64,000 nucleotides of DNA from Streptomyces sp. NBC_01296 (lineage in GTDB: Bacteria; Actinomycetota; Actinomycetes; Streptomycetales; Streptomycetaceae). The position numbers and the translations under genes were made by a program. The DNA lies in contig NZ_CP130720.1 in the NCBI RefSeq assembly GCF_035984415.1, positions 4,216,001 through 4,280,000 on the forward strand. The letters are read 5' to 3'. Position 1 is the stretch's first letter. Each line of letters begins with the position of its first letter. A model generated the notes under the pieces. It had not been told where the DNA came from, made no database searches, and saw only the letters and a program-made list of their open reading frames with translations. Positions 7,831-15,263 of this stretch are shown here, piece by piece.

Positions 7831-9504
7831 CTACTTGGACTCGTAGTACCCGAACATGTCGACGATCAGGTCCACGTTGTTGTAGCTCTGGTTCCAGAGG
7901 TCGATGACACCGTGCTCGCCGGAGCTCGCCTGGACCAGGTTCGGAACGGTCTTGAACGCCGTCCAGTTCAGCACCGAGGAGACCGGACGCTCCGGCCAGA
8001 CCGCCGTGCCGTTCTTGTACTGGTCCAGCGTGTTGGGGTCCGGAGCGACCGACAGGAAGCCGGGGCTGACGGTGTTGGTGACCGTGGTGTTCAACACGTA
8101 GCCCTCGATGCCCTGCTCATCGGGGGAGATCGCCATGTGCATGTAGCCGCGGGAGGGCACCGGCCCGCCCTTCCACTCGATCAGGCGGGTGTCCAGCCAC
8201 CGGTGCGGGGTGAGCGGCATGTACGCCGCCTTGCTGTCGGGGCTGTAGTAGCCGACGACGTCGACGATGACGTCGGTGCCCTTCCAGCTGCCGTTGCGGA
8301 TGCTGATCTTGCCGTCCGCGCCGACCGGCACGATCACCGAGTTGGCGATGGTCTGACCGGCGCTGAAGTTCACGCTGGAGGTGGTCGGCGCCGACTGCCC
8401 GCTCGGGAAGACGGTCACGTGGCCGGCCTCCTGCGGGTTGGTGACGGTCACGTTGAGCGCGACGGCGGTGGCGCCCTTCGGCACGCTCCCGCGGTCGGCG
8501 ATCTGGACCCCGAACGACCCGTAGCCCGAAACCTGGCCCTTCGACGTGCCGAGGCCCTCACGGGTGTCGACGAACCGGGAAGGCGCCAGCGAGGTGTACC
8601 CGGCGGCGGAGGAACGGGTGAAGTACCCCGTCACATCCGCGATCAGGTCGACGGGCGCCCAGCCGCCGTTGAACAGCTCCACGTAGCCGTCGGTGCTGAC
8701 CGGCACGATCACCATGTTCGGAACCGACTGCCCGGCCTCGTAGTTCAGGTTCGACGTGGTCGGCACCGCACCCCCCTTGGGGTACGCCGTGATGTGGCCG
8801 GCCTCGACGGTGTTGGTGACGGTGACGTTGAGCGCCACGGCGGTGATGTTCTCGTCCGGGATGCCGGCGACGCCCTTGATCTTCACCTGGGCACTGCTGC
8901 GGCCGCCGACCTTCGCCCTCGCCGCACCGGTGCCGCTGCGGGTGTCCAGCAGCCGGGTGGGCGCGTGCGCGACGAAGTCGGAGCCGACCGTGCGGATCAG
9001 GACGTCGTTGGCCGCCTGCACCTGGTTGGCCGTGTCGACCACCGTCACGGTGACCTTGTAGTCGCCGAGCTCGGCGTACGCGTGGCTGTGCTTGAGCTGG
9101 GTGCTGCCGGAGGCCTGGGCCTCGACCTTGGTCCCGTCACCCCAGTCGACGGTGACGGTCAGCGGCGCGGCGGCGCTCGTGATGTCGGTCACGAGGTCGA
9201 GCCCGTGGGCGCTGTGGGCGCTGGCGTTGAGGTGGATGCCGAGGTCCGGGTTGCCCTCGGCGGCCTGGGCCTGCGCGGCGGCGCTCTTGCCCTTGCCCGC
9301 GGGCAGCGGCGTACGGACCGTACGGTCGGCAGCGCTGGAGAAGGTCTGGGCGTTGGCCGCCTTGGCCTTGCCCAGGTCCACCGTCGGCGCGGACACCGCG
9401 CGAGTGGCGGGCGCGACCGGGTCGGCCGCGTGGGCCGTCCCCGATACGAGGCCTACGCCCGCCGCCACGAGGGCAGCGGAAAACATGACACGGCGACGGA
9501 GCAC
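7831..9504 (-). CDS. Secreted PKD-domain protein with three RLLDTR-type repeats
   Basis: This 557-residue exported protein has a signal peptide at residues 1-27 that ends in AHA. A PKD-like domain (VDWGDGT, then HAYAELGDYKVTVTV) spans about residues 100-171. Three repeats of about 120 residues follow. Each opens with a motif like PTRLLDTR, PSRFVDTR or PHRWLDTR, contains ALNVTVTN, and closes with a stretch like VDLIADVTGYF. The third repeat is more diverged. It is probably a cell-envelope or extracellular binding protein; no catalytic residues are apparent. It is convergent with the DUF4232 gene. The function of the repeat is unknown to me. Confidence 0.8.
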   Translation of the reverse strand: MLRRRVMFSAALVAAGVGLVSGTAHAADPVAPATRAVSAPTVDLGKAKAANAQTFSSAADRTVRTPLPAGKGKSAAAQAQAAEGNPDLGIHLNASAHSAHGLDLVTDITSAAAPLTVTVDWGDGTKVEAQASGSTQLKHSHAYAELGDYKVTVTVVDTANQVQAANDVLIRTVGSDFVAHAPTRLLDTRSGTGAARAKVGGRSSAQVKIKGVAGIPDENITAVALNVTVTNTVEAGHITAYPKGGAVPTTSNLNYEAGQSVPNMVIVPVSTDGYVELFNGGWAPVDLIADVTGYFTRSSAAGYTSLAPSRFVDTREGLGTSKGQVSGYGSFGVQIADRGSVPKGATAVALNVTVTNPQEAGHVTVFPSGQSAPTTSSVNFSAGQTIANSVIVPVGADGKISIRNGSWKGTDVIVDVVGYYSPDSKAAYMPLTPHRWLDTRLIEWKGGPVPSRGYMHMAISPDEQGIEGYVLNTTVTNTVSPGFLSVAPDPNTLDQYKNGTAVWPERPVSSVLNWTAFKTVPNLVQASSGEHGVIDLWNQSYNNVDLIVDMFGYYESK

Positions 9505-9568
9505 CGTACCCCCCTTGGTCTGGTGCGAACCTTGAACAGGTTCGAAAGCTCAGCCAGAGTACAGACGG

Positions 9569-10183
9569 TCAGCGTCTTGATCCATAGGGTTCTTGTGCGA
9601 ATCCGATCAGGGCGTCGATTGCGGCCTTGACCTGGGAGATCGGCACTTCGCGGGCCGTGAGGTGTTCGAACAGGCTCGGGACGAACGGGGCCAGGAGCAG
9701 ATGTGCCAGGACCGGGGCGTCGGCCTCCGGGCGGGCCTGCCGCAGCAGCATCGCGACGTGCGTGTGCATGGTCAGGTACGCACCGCTGGCGTACCGGGCG
9801 CCCGGTGACGCGGCCTCGGCCACGGCCATCACGGCACGCTGCTCGACGAGCCGTTCGGCCAGGGTGTGCAGGAAGGCGCGCAGCCGGACCGCGGGCGGCG
9901 CGTCGGGGCCGAGCGGAGCCGGCCCGCTCATGAAGGCCTCCTGGAAGCGCCGCTCGTCATCGTCGAGCAGCGCGAACAGCAGGCTGCTCACGTCGCCGAA
10001 GCGGCGGTAGACGGTCCCGACCCCCATGCACGCGGCATGGGCGACGGCGTTCATGGTCACGGCGTCCGGCCCCTGCTCGGCGACCAGCCGCGCGGCCGCG
10101 TCCAGGATCTTCCGCCGGTTCCTGGCGGCGTCCGCGCGCTCGGGCGGGGCCTGTCCCGTGACCGGGAGTTCGATGCGGCTCAT
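9569..10183 (-). CDS. TetR-family regulator
   Basis: This 204-residue protein has an N-terminal TetR helix-turn-helix: RRKILDAAARLVAEQG, then MNAVAHAACMGVGTVYRRFG, ending near residue 70. The helical C-terminal ligand domain is unassigned. The gene is divergent from wrbA, and the roughly 100-base gap holds two similar palindromes. This suggests autoregulation and repression of the quinone oxidoreductase. A quinone or electrophile ligand is an inference from the neighbour. Confidence 0.9.
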   Translation of the reverse strand: MSRIELPVTGQAPPERADAARNRRKILDAAARLVAEQGPDAVTMNAVAHAACMGVGTVYRRFGDVSSLLFALLDDDERRFQEAFMSGPAPLGPDAPPAVRLRAFLHTLAERLVEQRAVMAVAEAASPGARYASGAYLTMHTHVAMLLRQARPEADAPVLAHLLLAPFVPSLFEHLTAREVPISQVKAAIDALIGFAQEPYGSRR

Positions 10184-10211
10184 ACCCAGAGGCTACCGGA
10201 CACCCCTTGCC

Positions 10212-10231
10212 AAGCGGATGACTATCCGCTT
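10212..10231. promoter_or_regulatory. TetR operator candidate 1
   Basis: A perfect palindrome AAGCGGAT-GACT-ATCCGCTT lies between the TetR gene and wrbA. Confidence 0.65.
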
Positions 10232-10246
10232 TACTCGCACCCATCG

Positions 10247-10266
10247 AACCGGATAGCAATCCACTT
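10247..10266. promoter_or_regulatory. TetR operator candidate 2
   Basis: AACCGGAT-AGCA-ATCCACTT is an imperfect copy of the palindrome 35 bases upstream, with the same arm length and 4-base spacer. It sits just before wrbA. Confidence 0.5.
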
Positions 10267-10284
10267 ACAGATGAGGTCCTCACC

Positions 10285-10905
10285 ATGAGCGCCAAGGTCG
10301 CGGTCGTCTACTACTCCTCCACCGGAAACGTCCACGAGCTCGCGAAGGCCGTGGCCGAAGGCGCCGAGAAGGCGGGCGCCGAGGTCCGCCTGCGCCGGGT
10401 GCCCGAGCTCGCCCCCGATGCGGCCATCGACTCCAACCCGGCCTGGCGCCGGCACGTCGAGGACACCGAGGACGTCGAGGTCGCCACCCTGGACGACCTC
10501 GTCTGGGCCAACGCGTACGCGATCGGCTCGCCGACCCGGTACGGCAACATCGCGGGCCAGCTGAAGCAGTTCCTCGACACCACGGGCGGCCTCTGGCAGC
10601 AGGGCGCCCTCGCCGACAAGCCGGCCACCGGCTTCACCAGCGCCCACAACGCGCACGGCGGCAACGAGTCCACGCTGCTCGCCCTCTACAACACGTTCCA
10701 CCACTGGGGCTCGGTCATCGTCTCGCCCGGCTTCACCAACCCGGTCGTCTTCGGCGCCGGCGGCAACCCGTACGGCACCTCGCACCCGGCCAGCAGCGGC
10801 GCCGTCAGCGAGGAGACCCTGACCGCGGCCCGCTACCAGGGCGAGCGCCTGGCCACCTTCGCCGCCCGCCTGGCCGCCACCGCCAACCAGGTCGAGACGG
10901 CCTAG
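10285..10905 (+). CDS. wrbA: WrbA-like NAD(P)H:quinone oxidoreductase
   Basis: This 206-residue flavodoxin-fold protein binds FMN and is expected to reduce quinones by two electrons, limiting redox cycling. The phosphate loop YYSSTGNVHELA is at the N-terminus. GSPTRYGNIAGQLKQFLD and the later stretch FTSAHNAHGGNEST are characteristic of the WrbA/NQO family. It is divergent from a TetR gene, with paired operator-like palindromes between them, so it is probably inducible. Confidence 0.92.
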   Translation: MSAKVAVVYYSSTGNVHELAKAVAEGAEKAGAEVRLRRVPELAPDAAIDSNPAWRRHVEDTEDVEVATLDDLVWANAYAIGSPTRYGNIAGQLKQFLDTTGGLWQQGALADKPATGFTSAHNAHGGNESTLLALYNTFHHWGSVIVSPGFTNPVVFGAGGNPYGTSHPASSGAVSEETLTAARYQGERLATFAARLAATANQVETA

Positions 10906-10912
10906 CCCAGGC

Positions 10913-11494
10913 CTAGCCCAGGAGGGCCGCCGTGCACTCCTCGGCGAGGTCCTCGGCGTGCCGCGGCAGGGGCGCCCCCGCGCGCAGGTGGCGGCGGACC
11001 ACGGAGAGCGGCAGGTCGACCAGGGCCACCGCGACCCGGTCCCGGGCCTGCTCGTCCGTGGCGCCCAGCGCCCCGGCGAGGCCGCCCAGGGTGGCGAACA
11101 CCCGGCCGTTGCCGGCGTCGGCCCGCGCGGTGTGCCCCTCGGACCAGTCGGCGCGCCCGAAGTCGGCGGCGCCGTAGAGGAGGAGGCAGGCCTCCTCCGT
11201 GTTCTCCCGGCTCCAGCCCACCACGTACCGGGAGCCGGCGCGCGCCGCGCGGCGAGGATCGGCCTCGGCGGCGAGCACGGCCAAGTAGCCCTGCTGGAAC
11301 CGCTCCACGGTCCGCAGCCACACCTCGGCGAGCAGCGCCGTACGCCCGGCGAAGCGGTGGTAGACCGATCCGCTCGGCGCGCCGACGGCCTGGGCGACCG
11401 CCGACATGGTCACGGCGGCCGGCCCTCCGGCGGCGGCGAGCCGGACGGCGGCGTCGAGGAGCTGGTCGGTGTCGAAGCGGGGTGGTCGCGCCAT
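10913..11494 (-). CDS. TetR-family regulator
   Basis: This 193-residue protein has an N-terminal TetR domain (FDTDQLLDAAVRLAAAGGPA, MSAVAQAVGAPSGSVYHRF) and a helical effector domain. Its start is 63 bases from the divergent SRPBCC-like gene, and that gap contains two perfect palindromes. It probably represses itself and that neighbour. It is convergent with wrbA. Confidence 0.9.
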   Translation of the reverse strand: MARPPRFDTDQLLDAAVRLAAAGGPAAVTMSAVAQAVGAPSGSVYHRFAGRTALLAEVWLRTVERFQQGYLAVLAAEADPRRAARAGSRYVVGWSRENTEEACLLLYGAADFGRADWSEGHTARADAGNGRVFATLGGLAGALGATDEQARDRVAVALVDLPLSVVRRHLRAGAPLPRHAEDLAEECTAALLG

Positions 11495-11500
11495 GAATCA

Positions 11501-11512
11501 GAGAGTACTCTC
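11501..11512. promoter_or_regulatory. Perfect 12-bp palindrome
   Basis: GAGAGTACTCTC lies 6 bases upstream of the TetR start. It shares the GAGAG half-site with the larger palindrome that follows. Confidence 0.5.
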
Positions 11513-11516
11513 CAAT

Positions 11517-11540
11517 TTATTAGAGAGCCGTCTCTAATAA
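11517..11540. promoter_or_regulatory. TetR operator candidate with 10-bp arms
   Basis: TTATTAGAGA-GCCG-TCTCTAATAA is a perfect inverted repeat in the divergent promoter region. It is A/T-rich against a very GC-rich background, so a chance origin is unlikely. Confidence 0.7.
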
Positions 11541-11557
11541 TGGTGAGGGGAGGACGC

Positions 11558-12055
11558 ATGGGCGTCCACAACGTGCACGAGCGCCTGCTGCCCGCGAAGG
11601 GGAGCGAGGTGGGTGCACTCATCGACACCCTGGCGAGCGGGGACGACGACCTGCTGTGGCCGGGCCGGGACTGGTCCCCGATGGAGTTCGACCGCCCGCT
11701 GGGCCCCGGTGCGACGGGGGGCCACGGGCCGGTGCGCTACACCGTGGCCGGGTACGCGCCCGGGCGCTGGATCCGCTTCGAGTTCACCGGACCACGAGGG
11801 TTCCACGGCCACCACGAGCTGGCCGTGCTGCCCGCAGGCCCGGACAGCACCCGGCTGCACCACACCCTCTCCATGTCCCCGCGCGGCCTGGCCCGCATCA
11901 CCTGGCCACTGGCCTTCCGGCCCCTGCACGACGCCTGCCTGGAGGACGGCCTCGACCGCGCCGAGCTCGCCTGCACGGGCAGGGTGGCCCGCCCGGCACG
12001 CTGGTCGCCGTACGTGCGCTTCCTGCGCGCCCTGGCCGCGCTGGCAACCCGCTGA
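11558..12055 (+). CDS. SRPBCC-like small-molecule-binding protein
   Basis: This 165-residue protein resembles polyketide cyclase/SRPBCC folds: VRYTVAGYAPGRWIRFEF, then HHELAVLP, STRLHHTLSM and a C-terminal helix. No enzymatic residues can be assigned. GAGGGGAGG lies 5 bases before the ATG, which decides this start over an earlier in-frame ATG at 11540 that falls inside the operator palindrome. It is divergent from a TetR gene and probably under its control. Confidence 0.7.
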   Translation: MGVHNVHERLLPAKGSEVGALIDTLASGDDDLLWPGRDWSPMEFDRPLGPGATGGHGPVRYTVAGYAPGRWIRFEFTGPRGFHGHHELAVLPAGPDSTRLHHTLSMSPRGLARITWPLAFRPLHDACLEDGLDRAELACTGRVARPARWSPYVRFLRALAALATR

Positions 12056-12183
12056 GGCGTGGGGAAGTCGGGGACCTGTCGCCGAGCGCGGCGGAGCGGG
12101 TCGAGTGAACCTGGCCGCCCGGTCGGGTGAGCACGGGGCCGGTCCGCCTTCCCCGGCGATCAGCGCCGCCCTACAACTCGGGT

Positions 12184-12627
12184 GTGCTCACCAAAACCCT
12201 CCGCACCCTCGCGGTACTCACCACGGTCGCGCTCACCACCACGGCCGCGCAGGCGGCAGTGCCGACACCGCGGGCCATCGACGCCTCCCGCTTCGAGCTG
12301 GTCAACTCCGAGCTGAACGTGTGCCTGGAGTGGAACGGCGACCACGACGTCGCCGTGTACGGCTGCAGCAGCTCCCCGGGACAGCGGTGGTACAGCCCCG
12401 ATCACGTGACCATCCGCAGCTCCGTGACGGGAGCCTGCCTGGCGAGCGCCGACTACGAAGAAGTGGTCCTCGCCGACTGCGACGGCAGCCGCGGTCAGAA
12501 GTGGAACGAGGAACGCCAAGGCCTCGTCAACGACGGCGACGGCCACTGCCTGACGGTCGAGCGGGGCTGGGTCATCATGGCGCGGTGCGGTGTGACCAGC
12601 GGCCAGACCTGGGACTTCGTGCAGTAG
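12184..12627 (+). CDS. Secreted ricin-type lectin-like (beta-trefoil) protein
   Basis: This 147-residue exported protein has a short signal peptide (LRTLAVLTTVALTTTAAQA) and then one beta-trefoil-like region with repeated CLxW/GQxW features: NVCLEWNGD, SPGQRWYSP, ACLASAD, RGQKWNEE, HCLTVE and SGQTWDFVQ at the C-terminus. It should bind carbohydrate outside the cell. Six to eight Cys residues are positioned for disulfides. The GTG start is chosen because it begins the signal peptide; its ribosome site is weak. Confidence 0.75.
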   Translation: MLTKTLRTLAVLTTVALTTTAAQAAVPTPRAIDASRFELVNSELNVCLEWNGDHDVAVYGCSSSPGQRWYSPDHVTIRSSVTGACLASADYEEVVLADCDGSRGQKWNEERQGLVNDGDGHCLTVERGWVIMARCGVTSGQTWDFVQ

Positions 12628-12647
12628 CCGGCTCCGGCCACCGGCCC

Positions 12648-12833
12648 TTACGCCCCCGCGGCCCAGCCCGCGAAGTCGGCCCAGGCCGCGGGAGCCACGG
12701 CCAGGGTCGGGCCGGCGAGGTCCTTGGAGTCCCGGACGTGCACGGCGTGCGGGCAGGCGGCCACCTCGACACAGTCCCCACCACCGCCGTCGCTGTAGCT
12801 CGACTTGAACCACTGCAGGGTGCTGGTGCTCAT
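12648..12833 (-). CDS. DUF397 protein
   Basis: This 61-residue protein matches DUF397: WFKSSYSDGGGGDCVEVA, then HVRDSKDLAGPTLAV and W-x2-F near the end. Its start overlaps the stop of the upstream XRE gene by four bases. DUF397 proteins pair with XRE regulators throughout actinomycetes and are thought to act with them like toxin-antitoxin or developmental switches (the BldB/WhiJ type). That role is family knowledge; here only the pairing is seen. Confidence 0.9.
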   Translation of the reverse strand: MSTSTLQWFKSSYSDGGGGDCVEVAACPHAVHVRDSKDLAGPTLAVAPAAWADFAGWAAGA

Positions 12834-13696
12834 TTCCGTTCTCCTGCCAACCGCTGGATGAGTTCCAGAGATTCATCGGGGCTCAGTGCCTGCGAGCGGA
12901 TCTTCGCATACCGCTGCGCCAGTCGGGACACCTTTGCCGGGTTACTGATGAGGATGCCCTCGTCGTTGATTTCCATGTAGACGACGTGTTGGTGATCCCC
13001 GGTTTCCACCACTTTCATCGGGCCGCGCTCGCCCGCGTGGGAGCCCTTCAGGCCCCGGTGCTTGGACAGGACCTGCACCGATACGTTGTCGCGTTGGGCA
13101 TCCTCCGCGAGCGACAGAAGCTGCCCCCGTTGGACGTCCCAGCCCCCGTACGGACGCTCGAGAACCCCTTCTTCGACGATCAGTTCGAGCATCGCGATCG
13201 GGTCGCGATCGAACAGCGCCTTACGCGCCATCCGGGCCTCGACGAGCTCCTCCGCCCTGGTGTCGGACACCGGCGGATAGCTGCCCTTGAACACCGCCCG
13301 GGCGTACGACTCCGTCTGGAACAGGCCGTCCATCACCATCGTCTGGTACGAGGAGAGCATCAGGGCCTCGGCTTCCACCTGCGAGAACTTCCGGAAGCGG
13401 ACCGGGTACTTCTCCATCAGGACGTACTTCCGCGCGGTCTCGAAGAAGCCGCGGCGGTCGCCGATCGCCACCTCCAGGCCCACCAGCATCTTGTCGCTCA
13501 CCGGCTGTGCACCCGTCTCCATGGCGCTGATCGCCGAGCCGGTGTAGCCGGTCATCTCCCCCACCTCCACCTGCGTCAGCTTCTTCTCCAGCCGGAGGAT
13601 GCGGGCGATCTCCGCGACGTACGACGTCGTCGGTCGCTCGTCTTCGTTGTCGTTTTCCTTGTCCTTGTTGGCGCCGGCCTTCGGCATGGTGAACAC
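12830..13696 (-). CDS. XRE-family regulator with DUF5753 domain
   Basis: This 288-residue protein has a helix-turn-helix at about residues 25-85 (LRLEKKLTQVEVGEMTGYTGSA). It is followed by a DUF5753-type C-terminal domain containing YEAxxI-like segments such as QTESYARAVFKG and a QVLSKHRGL stretch. It is co-transcribed and overlaps with the DUF397 gene. An ATG nine bases in (MPKAG) is an equally plausible start. The N-terminus has a highly charged KDKENDNEDER linker. Confidence 0.9.
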   Translation of the reverse strand: MFTMPKAGANKDKENDNEDERPTTSYVAEIARILRLEKKLTQVEVGEMTGYTGSAISAMETGAQPVSDKMLVGLEVAIGDRRGFFETARKYVLMEKYPVRFRKFSQVEAEALMLSSYQTMVMDGLFQTESYARAVFKGSYPPVSDTRAEELVEARMARKALFDRDPIAMLELIVEEGVLERPYGGWDVQRGQLLSLAEDAQRDNVSVQVLSKHRGLKGSHAGERGPMKVVETGDHQHVVYMEINDEGILISNPAKVSRLAQRYAKIRSQALSPDESLELIQRLAGERK

Positions 13697-13811
13697 CCCC
13701 GAACCGAAACGAACTCAAATGGTCTCCAGCGCATCGCGCGCCCTCCCAGACTTCTCACCTATCAAGTCCGAGACGTAGAAAACGGTAGACCTGAGCCATC
13801 ACGCTGGGGCC

Positions 13812-14288
13812 ATGAACACTGAAAGTCACGCGCCCAACTCCCGCACGCCCAGCTGGATTCCGTCCACCGGAATCGGAATTCGCAAGGCGGGAGTGCTATT
13901 TGACGCTGTACGTGTGGACGGTGACATGGGGCGCGACCTGGCCGACCTCCTCGTCACGCTCACTGGCGGTGACCCCGGGCCGATCGTCGTGCAGGCCAAC
14001 GGGAAGCGGCCCGTGTACTTCCTGATCCCCGTCGGGAGTGCCGCGTACCGGATCTGGCCACCGGGCTTCACGCGGCTCGCGTCAGGGCCGCGCCGGACCA
14101 CCTACATCCCCGTCCCGGCCCTCGACGGCGCCTGGCCGCTGGCTTGGCGGTGTCCGCCGAGGCGGGAGGACCGGTTCGTGCACGCCCTGCTGCTGTACCG
14201 GGCCGCCGGCCTCTACCAGGCCAGCTGCGAGATCTCCTCGGCCACCACCGCGCAGGCGTCCGCCGCCGGGTCGATCAGCGGGAAGTGA
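13812..14288 (+). CDS. Hypothetical protein
   Basis: This 158-residue protein has no domain I can name. It contains GVLFDAVRVDGDMGRDLADLL, then PVYFLIPVGSAAYRIWPPG, a compact beta-rich layout. The central FDAVRV and W-P-P-G pattern recalls uncharacterised Streptomyces proteins and the N-terminal parts of bifunctional primase/polymerase-like proteins, but the likeness is weak. It is divergent from the XRE-DUF397 pair. Its last 76 bases overlap the convergent hydrolase gene, so the true end of coding function is uncertain. Confidence 0.6.
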   Translation: MNTESHAPNSRTPSWIPSTGIGIRKAGVLFDAVRVDGDMGRDLADLLVTLTGGDPGPIVVQANGKRPVYFLIPVGSAAYRIWPPGFTRLASGPRRTTYIPVPALDGAWPLAWRCPPRREDRFVHALLLYRAAGLYQASCEISSATTAQASAAGSISGK

Positions 14289-15097
14289 CCGACGCCGTCC
14301 AGCAGGGTCAGGCCCACGGTCTCCCCGGCCTTCGCCGCGGCGGCCACGTACGACTCGGCCACCTCCGGCGGGACCACGATGTCCTCCCGGCCGTGGACGA
14401 CGGTCGTGGCGATCCCGGTCGGCAGCAGGGCCGCCGGGTCCGCGAACGGCAGGCGCTCCGCCCACTGGTCGGCGCCGCCCAGCAGCTGCGCGGACGCACC
14501 CCCGCACACACCCAGTTCCTCCGCGGCCACGAAGTCCGCGATGGGGGCCAGTGCCACCACGCCGCGCAGCAGCGGCGGGGAAGGCAGCCTCCAGGCGGCC
14601 GGGGACTCGGGCGGCAGGACGTGCCGGGCTGCCGCCCACAGGGCGAGGTGGCCGCCCGCCGAGTGGCCGGTGATGACCGTACGGCGGGGGTCGGCCTGCG
14701 GGAGGTGGGCCGAAGCCAGGCCCGGGAGGGCGTCCATCGCGGCGGCGACGTCGTCGAAGGTCTCCGGCCAGCGGCCGGCCACGTGGCCCTCGGCGTTCTG
14801 GCGGGGCAGGGAACTGCCGCGCCGGTACTCGACGTTGGCGACGGCGAAACCCCGGCGGGCCAGGAAGTCCGCGAGCGGGGTGATGTGGTGCCGGTCGTAC
14901 GGGGCCCGCCAGGCACCGCCATGCAGGACCACGACCAGCGGGGCCGCGCCCGTCGCGGCGGCGCCGCGCGGGACGTAGAAGTCGATCACCTGGTCGGGGT
15001 GGTCCCCGTACGACCCGGTCGCGTCGGGGGCGACCGGCGGGTGGGAGAAGGCCGAGGCGGCCTCAGCGGCGTCCCGTTCGACTGCGGGGTCCGTCAT
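14213..15097 (-). CDS. Alpha/beta hydrolase, probable kynurenine formamidase
   Basis: This 294-residue alpha/beta hydrolase has the oxyanion-hole motif HGGAW, nucleophile elbow GHSAGG and, late, a DGVGHFPLI His region. It is the last gene of a cluster whose first two genes encode tryptophan 2,3-dioxygenase and kynureninase, so hydrolysis of N-formylkynurenine to kynurenine is the expected role. HGGxW is also the hallmark of the animal-type (AFMID) formamidase rather than the metal-dependent bacterial KynB. The start is MTDPAVERD; the frame is open further upstream but that part lacks coding character. The specificity is inferred from context. Confidence 0.8.
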   Translation of the reverse strand: MTDPAVERDAAEAASAFSHPPVAPDATGSYGDHPDQVIDFYVPRGAAATGAAPLVVVLHGGAWRAPYDRHHITPLADFLARRGFAVANVEYRRGSSLPRQNAEGHVAGRWPETFDDVAAAMDALPGLASAHLPQADPRRTVITGHSAGGHLALWAAARHVLPPESPAAWRLPSPPLLRGVVALAPIADFVAAEELGVCGGASAQLLGGADQWAERLPFADPAALLPTGIATTVVHGREDIVVPPEVAESYVAAAAKAGETVGLTLLDGVGHFPLIDPAADACAVVAEEISQLAW

Positions 15098-15263
15098 CGG
15101 CTCAACCTCTCGGTAACGCGTGGGACTGGTGTTCCGGCAGAGCGGGACCGTATCAGGCCGGAACAGGACCGTCCGTGGTGGGCGGCGGCCAGGGACGGAA
15201 TGTGCAGGGGCGGACGGGGCCGAAGCCCCGCCCGCCCGGTTGCCGTGACGTTTCGCCGCTACA

